Below are positions 37,830 to 47,211 of a stretch of 64,000 nucleotides of DNA, piece after piece. The stretch spans positions 23,755,714 through 23,819,713 of the forward strand of contig CM049320.1 in assembly GCA_026874595.1 (NCBI GenBank), given 5' to 3'. This DNA comes from Sipunculus nudus (taxonomy: Eukaryota > Annelida > Sipuncula > Golfingiida > Sipunculidae). The translations under genes were made by a program, and so were the position numbers. A model generated the notes under the pieces. The model made no database searches. It had not been told where the DNA came from and saw only the letters and a list, made by a program, of their open reading frames with translations. Numbering within the stretch: position 1 is the first letter of the stretch; each line of letters starts with the position of its first letter.

Positions 37830-38524
37830 ACTGCAATAGATGCTCACCATCCCTAGTGTATGATTATCTGGCAATAAGTGCCTGATTAAGTACCAGGATA
37901 AGAATATCTGAATTTCAGCTCTACTTTCAGTTTTCACGGACATTTTATTATAATATCAGAATCCAGTGATTATGCTATCGTTTTAAGTACATTATTACTG
38001 TACACGATCATTGCATGATATTGTTTGTTTTACATTGCTCTGTTGACCATAATGGTTATGTAATTACATGTATTATTGGCTCACTTATTCATGATTGGTG
38101 TAATTACCTCATATCAGTGTCTCTCGAATTTATGTATTTAAAATACCACTGAAATCATCTCATATCAACATCTGATTAAATTTCATTATGTAAAATATAA
38201 ACTATCACTGATGTAGAGAAACAAATCTACTTTGTTTTAAGCTGATTGAATACAGGTATATATGTCTGATATTAATGACTGATACTAGTGATATGGTTAA
38301 AAATCCCAGGATTTAATACTCTTTAGGTGCAACAAGGAGCAGTGGTGTCACACAATGTCAGGTTGTTGATTATAGTAACTGACTTAGTCTGATAAATATT
38401 TTACATAAACAATTTTAATATTTGTACACGGATAAATCTAGTTATAAATGTTGACATTAACAAGACCAGTTAAACCTAGATCTATACATTAAGATTAAAG
38501 CAACAGATATACATGTATATGTTG
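37830..38524. other. Non-coding DNA, nothing recognised
   Basis: AT-rich sequence without a supported gene or repeat. Confidence 0.4.
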
Positions 38525-38765
38525 AGTGAAGAATGAGAACCCGGGAACTGGTACTTCCCAGGAAAAATAAGAATTCTAATTCTTTCCAGGAAAAATGAGA
38601 ATCAAGAGATGATTTGAAATGATTCCTGTTCTTTCCTGGAAAATGAGAATTCCAGTCTGTCCAAGGATAATTGAGAAATCTCATATTTTCTGGGAGAGAC
38701 TGGAATTCAGTTTTGAGATTCAAACCTGGGAAAAATGAGAAGTCTCATTTATCCTTGGAAGAAAC
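38525..38765. repeat. Dispersed repeat with GAGAATTC / TTCCCGGGA words, copy 1
   Basis: Alternating GGAAAAATGAGAATTC and TTCTGGGAGAGACTGG blocks in both senses. The same block order occurs at 40548-40750 and, shorter, at 41158-41310. Internal inverse matches make it hairpin-rich. Confidence 0.6.
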
Positions 38766-39708
38766 TAGTCCAAACTAGTCCATACATGGACCTTCATGCC
38801 CTCTGACATGTTTCTGCTGGCAGGATGGACATTACTTGCCATGGGTTGAATGTAAATTGATTGTAGAACCTGTCAGAACAGATCTGTACTAAAGGTTCAA
38901 GGACCTCAGCTGAAATGAAATGCATTGATCAGTGTGAGCCACAGTATGTAATGTTTAAGCCAGGTGGAACATGAATAACATTTTTTCGGGCAAAGTCAGT
39001 CAGGCCATCTCCTGATTGACCGATGTTGATGCACGAATGATGCATGTGCTTTTTCAGTGTTAATAAATAAGTGTATTAAGTTTAGTCCACTTGTTTTAAC
39101 ACTCATTTACAGGAGTAAGTCAAAGGTTTCATGACAATCATTTTGGCAGGTTCCAGTTTATTTCATAGGGATGAAGCTATTTTCATGTTAATTCAACATG
39201 CTTTATAGGTGTTATAGATGTCAGAGGTACAGGGGTGATGGCAGGGTTATGGAAAGGGGAGGGTCAGACCCTGGAAGACTAACAAAAAACCTAACAAAAG
39301 GGCCATCTTTTCCTAGTGGCAGCTTTGAAACTGGATTCTCTCTGGATCTGCTACTTGGTTGGTTGGTTTAAAGCTTGCCTTTTGTCATAAAAATAATGTT
39401 TTCTTTACAATATAATCTTGCAAATGTGCATTCATGATGTTATGGTTGAAAGTACAGTACAGATAACAGTTAAATGTAAACCAAATGAGAAATAGTCCTT
39501 ACAAAAGTGACCAAAAATGTAGCTAAAGTAAAACTGACAGCAGGTTGTTATGAATACCACCCTGGAGCCTAGGGTCAGTTTAACATTAAGTCAATTAAGT
39601 CTGTCAATTTGTATAGTCATTTTGGTAATGTCAAAGAGATATAGATATGTGAATAACAAATTTAAGCCTTGTTTTTCACAACTTGACTGTTTGTTATTTA
39701 TGTTTCAG
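38766..39708. other. Upstream region of the + strand gene
   Basis: No coding exon recognised. At 39681-39708 a pyrimidine-rich stretch ending TTATGTTTCAG is a good splice acceptor, so a non-coding first exon may lie in or beyond this stretch. Confidence 0.35.
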
Positions 39709-40129
39709 GTGATATCATCAGATAGAAGTTTTTGCGGTGGATTACCAATCCCTTCATCAAGACTGACCTGGATCACCGGCCTAAATATTAGTATGATCTA
39801 ATACTTGATACATTGTGTTACAGGAGATAAGATCTGGAAGTACATAACACACAAAACTCATCGCAGCTAACAGATCAGCAAGAACATTGTGCCAAGAATA
39901 ATCAGAGGACATTGGTGGATTAACCAACACAGATGCAGTGATATTGCTTGAGTGAGCTGTCTACCTGTTTGTGTCAATTAAAATAAAAAAAAAGACGTCA
40001 GAGGCACTTATTTACAGCTGGATGATTATATAACAATCAGGATGATGGATAGAAACATGGTGCCACTGTTGGTGATCGTTTTCATGCTATTTTCCTCAGG
40101 AGTATCAGGACTCTTTTCTCAAATTTCAA
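39709..40129 (+). other. Probable 5' UTR plus coding exon of the secreted or membrane protein
   Basis: If the acceptor ending at 39708 is used, this exon holds about 330 bases of 5' UTR, then the start codon at 40042. A TAA in frame with that start lies at 39979-39981 with no ATG between, so the coding region cannot begin further upstream within the exon. Transcript data are needed to fix the 5' end. Confidence 0.4.
40042..40129 (+). CDS. First coding exon: signal peptide of an unknown secreted or membrane protein
   Basis: The exon encodes 29 residues plus one base. It begins ATGATGGAT. The n-region is MMDRNM, the hydrophobic core VPLLVIVFMLFSSG, and VSG|LF obeys the -3/-1 rule, so cleavage after residue 23 is likely. 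It ends TCA A|GTAAGT, a full consensus donor at 40130, leaving phase 1. The next exon I can find in phase is 23,136 bases downstream. An upstream in-frame stop at 39979-39981 supports the chosen start; either of the two adjacent ATGs may be used. A short signal-peptide exon followed by a very long first intron and phase-1 exons is typical of animal extracellular modular proteins. I do not recognise the gene. Confidence 0.7.
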
Positions 40130-40547
40130 GTAAGTATTTCCTGATTTTGGTATATTATTTGATGTGATGAATTAACTTTATTGCATACATCATGAACAAG
40201 TCATTATACATGCATATACAGTGGAACATGCCTGGAAGACTACCTGTATTAGAAACCACCTGTTTCTTGGCCATCCTTTAGTTAACTGAAGGTGTTCACA
40301 TTGGTTAGGACTGACCTGTCTGATAAGAATTTTCTGTAAAATGTAAAATAAAATTATGGCAATCATCTGACAGCAGAAATGAATTCCATATTTATAATGA
40401 GTTTAAAATTAAATATGACACAACAGATATATCATTGGGATATTTGATGGATGTCCTAAGCTGCCTATTTTTTTAAGGTCTAATTAATCAGATGACTTCA
40501 CAGTGGTATTAACAATGAGGCCATAAAGTGAGTAGTACTTATAAATC

Positions 40548-40750
40548 AGAAATTTGAATTCTCATTCTTCCTGGGAAAAATCAGAATCAAGAGATGGTAT
40601 AAAATTATTCCTGTTTTCCCCGGGAAAAAAATAAAAATTCCAGTCTCTCCCAGGATTGAGAATTCAAATTTTCCCGGGAGAGACTGGAAATCAGTTTTGA
40701 TATTTTTAATCTGTGAAAAATGAGAATTCTTATTTATTCTGGAAAGAACA
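40548..40750. repeat. GAGAATTC / TTCCCGGGA repeat, copy 2
   Basis: Homologous to 38525-38765: ATTCTCATTCTTCCTGGGAA, CAGTCTCTCCCAGG, TTTTCCCGGGAGAGACTGGA, then AATGAGAATTCTTATTTAT. It lies just inside the long intron. Confidence 0.6.
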
Positions 40751-41157
40751 GGAGTCATTTCATTGCAGCTTTTAAATCTTAATTTTACCCTTGTAAAACT
40801 TCTTTCCCACACCTTTCTTAATTCTGAACTTTATTATGCAAAGAAAATGAAGCTACCCACAAAATAATCCAATTCTGTTAATAAGTTCTATTGCAAGTTG
40901 GGGTAAGTATCAAATTATCAAATTCATTTTTTCTTTATTTTTTTTTTTTGCAGCAGTTTAATATTAAATTGCAAATTTTTACAGGTTCTTGTCACAGAAT
41001 AAAAATAATATTACATTCCATTTAAAAGACAAGGCATTGGTTACATCTGATGTTACAAACAATGTTATGATATACTGTCTAGGAGTTTACTTTTATTTTA
41101 CAAATCTTCTCTATCTACAAAATGATATTTTACAAGCAATTTAGTTCTGTTAAGTAT

Positions 41158-41310
41158 GAGAAAACCAGAATTCTTATTTCTCCCGAGAAAAATGAGAATC
41201 AATAAATAATACTAAATGATTTATACCAATTTTTTTACAGGAAGAATTGGAAATCTCATTCTTCCCGGGAAGATTCTGGATCTTCCCATATTCTTGTTCT
41301 TCCCTTGACA
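41158..41310. repeat. GAGAATTC / TTCCCGGGA repeat, copy 3
   Basis: A shorter copy with AATGAGAATCAATAAAT and the perfect 14-base palindrome TCTTCCCGGGAAGA (41260-41273). Confidence 0.5.
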
Positions 41311-41319
41311 TAAATAGAT

Positions 41320-43250
41320 TTATATTGTTTCTGTTAACTACCATTTCTATGATATTTGAAGGGTAATATATGGTGCAGTAAAAATGGATTATAAATTCAG
41401 TGTTTTGTGTGCACTTTTACAGGCTATTTATTATCTTTTCAAAAATCTTAAAACAGATACTGATAGATACAGATACTATATCCCGCAGATATCCATCTAA
41501 GGGGATATAGATGAATATCTGCGGGATATTTTGCAAACATCACGAAGACTATACCAGACATTTTACATCTGTTCTTATACAAGGAAGTAAGAATTTTTTA
41601 TTTTACAGTTTACTGAACCCTGCAAGAAGGGATGGTTATTTTTATGTTGACTGTGTGTGTGTGTGTCCTCGAGATATAGAACTGAAAAATGTGACATTTA
41701 TAAGTTTCAGGGCCGACTGTATATTTGTCAGATCAAAAGCAGGAACATCGTGACAACTTGCGTTTGGAGACTAGTTTTGTTTTAAATTGAAATCATAGAA
41801 TAATTTCGGGATTGACAGGATAGAACAGGTATTATTATATCAACAAATTATATATGTTTTTTTACTTACTATTATATAGGACAGTTTCCTGGAGGATATT
41901 TATATATATATAAAAATATATATAATGTTATTCTACTTACAGGCAAACAAATCAACAAACAGGCCCAACATAAAACATATATTTGTAGGCTCCTTTATCT
42001 AGTTTCAATGTTAAGCCAGAGTTTTTAAATATTTTGGTTTACGAACATTTTTGACAAAAGTGATATACCTGTGGAGGTAGGGAAAAAATATTGAAAAAAT
42101 GTGGAACAAACCTAGTTACAGGTCGTCCTGATGTATGTATCATACAGATGGGCAATAAATTTCATTTTTGCCCATCTAAACCTGTTAAATTTAACAAAAT
42201 ATTATAATCATCTTCCTGAGTTTTTCACATTCACGTGTGTTATTTCCAGAGATTCAAATGTCTTCAAAGGTATTTAAATAATTAGGACAAACAAAAAAAT
42301 GTAAATGGTTAAACTATTTGTGTGATTTCATACATGTCTGAAATAAAACTTAAGTTCCTGTCCCTGCCATGTAAACTGCCAATTTTATAAAGTATTACAA
42401 ATTAAAGATCAGACAAATACATTTAAAGATCTTGCAGTAATTTGAAATAATATTTTTTTGGTCAGAAATGTTAGGAGAAAACTAAATATTCACTTTTAGG
42501 ATGAAAGACTGCTGTTTGTATTGTTCAGTTGTGTTATGCTAATGAAAATAATGTCATTATGTGATTTGCAGTACTTAACACATATCTTGAGTTGTTTGAT
42601 TCATGGCCATTCCTTTTTGGGTGTTTCGCATGTTTGATAGTCCTTTGAATATCCAACAACTACTGATTAACTGAGCTTTGCATTAGATATAACATCAAAT
42701 ACTTGTCTACACTTTTCAGCTATTTTAAAAATATAAAAAGTATAAACATTTTTCACCTGCATTTTTGATCACGGCTGTTACGGTATGTGCTGTTCCCAGA
42801 TTAACAAACTGCCACTGACAGTCGGGTATTGCTTTATCATGCCTTTATGGCATGCATATGCATCAAAGCTTCCATCATGTCCTTTTGGAACAATGAAATG
42901 AATCCATTTAAGGTTTCTTCATTTAAAATGCCTGTCATTTTTGCTACTTTTTGTCTTGACAATGTGCAAGTACGCGCTTCACATAAACACGCGCCCTTAA
43001 GCCTACAGTTAGTCAGAAAATCTGCAGAAAGCCTGAGAATTCCCAAGTTTTCAAAGAATATCACAACCTTGTGCAGTATAATATTTGACCTGTTCAATCA
43101 TTATTAAGTTATAATATTTTTGAACAATAAACTTGTGAAAAAGTTTGTAATGATAAATATATAGCATCTGACTTTGAGAGTAACAATAAATCTTAAGAAG
43201 TAAACTTGTTTGTATATCCAGCAAGCTATAAAGAGTGGCAAGCTGGTAAA
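41320..43250. other. Intron sequence, nothing recognised
   Basis: AT-rich, with a short (GT)n at 41655-41666. GATATCCATCTAAGGGGATATAGATGAATATC near 41488-41519 is a local inverted repeat. No gene supported. Confidence 0.4.
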
Positions 43251-43257
43251 GCCACTA

Positions 43258-44649
43258 CCGTAAAATCTCCACTTAAAACCGCACTTCCGATTAAAACCGC
43301 ACCCAGACTTCGCCGAAATTCCAGGTGAGACATCGCGAGGGGCTCAAATACTAAGAACCCCCCTTTAAAACCGCACCAACTTTCGCTACGGAATGATTTG
43401 ACAAAAGACACAATCAAGCTATCATCTAGAAATGAACACTCGTAGGTTGCGACTCGGCCATTCCTGTCCACTTTTAAATTACTTGGGCAATTTATTTAAA
43501 CACATCATAACACTTTTTTGCAGGGTCACTCAAGCATGAAGTTTGGGAAGACGTAAGGGCTGGTGAACCTCTGCGTGTTTATACAGATTTTATATTCCGT
43601 GCCGTATTCTTGTTTGTTACTGATTTGTCATTATGTTTTGGAAAAAATATTCTGCTGATCCATTTCAAGTCACTGTATATTTTAATTCTAAAAATGTTTG
43701 ATGAAAATTCCATTTTCTGGAATTACTCGGAAGATTCAAATCATTTTCATACCGGTTACTTCGGTATTATCATCGTCACATCGTACGTTGACATCGCTCC
43801 ATGTCACAATTTGCTGGCGCGTTTGAAAACATCGCTGGTCAACTCAACTAAATATCAAAGTAATTGAAGTTACCTTGTCGAGATACGCACGTATAGGAAA
43901 CATGACGCTTGATAACGAATGATTTTAAGGTAAAATTAAAGTGGCCAGTCGGGGTAAGCAAGTTTTTTTTCCTGAAGAAAGTTTCCGTGTGGGGAGCCAT
44001 TTTGTCAAGGCAGTGTTCACGCAAGGCACGCTGGGACGAAATAGGTGGCTGTTCTGTTTACCACCCACCGCGTACAGCCATTCAAAAATTCTTGGCAGAA
44101 TACCGGGGCGTTTCAGCACATGGCGGCACTCAAACTTGATTTTAAAACGATCGTCTGCCATTGTGTGACTCCTTACGATGTCAGCTTTTTATTCATTTTA
44201 CGTTTTAAACAAATAATCATTGCTAAATAATGCCGCAAATGGGTTTAAAGTAGGCTTTATTTCAATTTTGCTTGAGCATGCCCAACAAAGTGGGCCGCTG
44301 TGTGTTACAGCAGGGTTGTTGTAAACGTATTATTTGGTGACAATTACCAAAATTTCATAACAAGTTATATAACACACGAAAACTATTCAGAAATATTAAA
44401 TTTATAAATAACAAATAATCGTAAATAATACATTTACACACGGCTCCCATGCATGCGAGACTGCTGCTAAGAACGGCCTTCGAAAGTTGCAATATTATCG
44501 CCCACTCGCCGGCCCCAAAGCGATGTCTGTCAGGAAGATATTCAGGAAACCCTTCTAGTATAAACCGCACAGTGCTTTCAGGAAATCAACCTGATTTCAA
44601 GATTTTGAATTTCTTGATAAAACCGCGGTTTTAAGTGGAGATTTTACGG
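43258..44649. mobile_element. Tc1/mariner-like (pogo/Tigger-style) non-autonomous element, 1,392 bp
   Basis: The two ends are perfect inverted repeats of 25 bp starting CCGTAAAATCTCCACTTAAA at 43258 and its complement ending at 44649. TA is duplicated on both sides (43256-43257 and 44650-44651). Subterminal AAAACCGCAC words recur near 43274, 43290 and 43366 and again at about 44564. Interior frames of up to 85 codons show no DDE transposase motif. The perfect ends suggest fairly recent activity. Confidence 0.8.
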
Positions 44650-44651
44650 TA

Positions 44652-46040
44652 TGCAACCAAACTAATTGTCTTTTCTAATTGACATATATGTGAAAACAAA
44701 TATGTTTAACCAAGTAAATATGACATAAATGCTGGTAAAGTTTGAAAATGTGCTGTAATGCAGAAAATGAGCTTTGAAAACTCTCCAAGAATTCTCAAGT
44801 TCCCTGCTGAATCTCTTGACTACTGGATGGCAAGTCCTTTGCATTTATGGCCTAAGAATATTCTATTGTGATTGGCTTAAACTCCCATCTGTCATTAAAA
44901 AAGTTACCTTTTTAGCCAATCAGAAGAATTAACTTTTAAGGCGATCTAATGTACACGGTCACAAAACATTTTATTTGTCAACAACCATTTTGGATACAGC
45001 AACGCAAGTCCAAATGCTAATTTTATTTTTTTTTCTGAAGTGAAGAAATCGGAGGTCTGTTGGTTTGTAAAACAAAAACTGATAAAAAACTGTGGCCTCA
45101 CCAGTAGACCATTCCACTTGCATAAAATTAAAATTGTGACAATATGACTTAATCAGGATTTATTGATTTTAATGGAATTGAATTCTTATGTTTTTGCATG
45201 TAATACCCCCAAGCCCTGCAGGTGTAAGCTGTCAGATTACACAAAACAATATAACTGAATCAGACCCTTAACTGTGGTCTGCATTGAATGTTCATATCCT
45301 ACACTTCCCTTGCCCATGTCTCATCCCTCCAAAAAGTATTGTGGAAGTTTCAGTTTTAGTGTGGTGTAATTTTACTTACAAGCAAACCAACAAACAGACA
45401 AATGCAGGTGATGACATAACCTCCATGCTTATAAGCTTGGTCAGGGTTTACACTGGGATTTGAAAATGGAGGGTCCTGCAAGTGAAATTTCCCTATGTTG
45501 ACATGTTACTCAATCTCCTCGCCAACTTAAAAGAGTTTATACTCGTGGAGTCCTGGACTCTTCCTGGTCCTGGGGATCACAAAATACCTGTGATGAAATC
45601 GGTGTGACTTCACCTGATCGAATATGTCGGTCCACAGTACACAGTACATTGGTTGTCACAAATGAGCCAGCAGAGGCGCTTCATTGACACTCCGTTATTG
45701 TTAATGATTTGTTTATCACATCAGAAGGTGACTGTTATGTCACTTTATGTGATGATTTTCTATTCTGTGTGTGCCTTCTCAACCTACTGATAACATTCTC
45801 ACCTTTTTTTTATGCTGGTTTTCTTTGACACTGATATATCAGGTTTTTTTATGACCCTGTTATCAGGCAAAACATTAAGTACTATCTGTTGGCTATGTCA
45901 ACTGAGCAGAAAATGGGTCGATGTACATGCTTATGTCATGTTTGCAGGGGGGGGGGGGAATTCATGCTTGATTTATATTGAAACCTTTACCTTGTAAGAT
46001 TATGAATGGGAAGCACGAAAATGTTCAACCTGTGTGTTCT
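44652..46040. other. Intron sequence with a G12 run
   Basis: G12 at 45947-45958. No gene or repeat family recognised otherwise. Confidence 0.4.
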
Positions 46041-46097
46041 ATTTTTAGCTCAGCTGACTATAAGTCATCTGAGCTATAGTCGTGGTCCATTGTCCGT

Positions 46098-46144
46098 CGT
46101 CCGTCCGTCTGTCCGTCCGTCCGTCCGTCCGTCCGTCCGTCCGT
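46098..46144. repeat. (TCCG)n microsatellite
   Basis: Tetranucleotide CCGT/TCCG repeat, interrupted once by CTGT, at the hairpin end of the element. Confidence 0.9.
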
Positions 46145-47211
46145 AGATGTGGCACGTTTTGAAACGGTAAGACCTAGGAATCCAAAATTGGGCATAATGT
46201 TAGATGTCCCCAAGATCTCCTACCAAGCCGAAAACTGGGTCTTTGCAACTTCGTTCCTTTGAGAAATTAAGGAAAAACCTCAATTTTTTATTAAAAACCT
46301 ATTTTCACACTTCAGGACTGCCTAATATCAAAACCACTCATCTGTTTTTCCTCATATTTACAATTAATATTCCTCTATATAGTTCCTATGTAAGTACCAG
46401 AAATTATGTCTGTATTATTTAATTTAAAAAAGTTATGGGCCCAAACATAATGCATTTTGTAAAAAATCAGGAAAGATATTTGATCACTTAACACAAAAAA
46501 TGTTAAAGCTATCGACCATTTTTCCAGTAATATAACTTTAATAAATCAAAATTAAATTGTATACCAAAACTTAGATGAAAATCTTTTAAATTTTCTAAAA
46601 TATTAATAAAAATAAAAAATTGGTACCTTAAATTTTGCCCAACTTTGACCATGGCACGTTTTTTTCCTGTAAGTACTGTGGATTTAATTTTCACAGCATG
46701 TTTTTGTTAGCATTTCAACTGTTAACACCAAAAATTTGAAACCAGTTGATCAAAAACTGTAGATTTTAATAAGTTTTCAAGCACCATGTAACATATTGTT
46801 TACATCAAGCTAGTGTTATGCAGTTTGCAAGAGCTCAGCTCCCCAGCTTCAGCTCTTAGTTCCTTAAATTCGGCATACAGTTAGATGTCTCCAAAATCCC
46901 CTACCATGCCAAGAATTTGGTCACTAGGACTTAATACCTTCGAGATATTAATGAAAAACTTCATTTTTCCATTAAAAACCCATTGTTACACTTCAAGACT
47001 GCCTAATATCAAAACCACTGATCTGACTTTAATCATAAATAATATACATATTTTTCATTCTCTATGCACATGCCAGAATGATGTCAGTATTGTGTCATTG
47101 TTTTAAGTTATGGGCCCAAACATAATGCACTTTGTAAAAAATCAAGAAATATATTTACTCCCTTAACAAGGGCATTGCTGAAGCTAGAGATTTTTTTGTC
47201 AGGGATGTAAC

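Noticed and set aside
40218-40330. CAGTGGAACATGCCTGGAAGA as another MITE of the CAGTAAAMCCTC type
   Set aside because: The left tip is suggestive, but I could not find a matching inverted right end.
40956-41000. Very strong polypyrimidine acceptor (T-rich then GCAG) at about 40955
   Set aside because: Reading on in the phase set by the first exon gives a stop at the second codon.
43520-43548. Short exon TTTTTTGCAG|GGTCACTC...GAAGAC|GTAAGG inside the TIR element
   Set aside because: Good-looking splice sites, but it would enter in phase 1 and leave in phase 0, so it cannot join the exon at 63266, and it lies within a mobile element.
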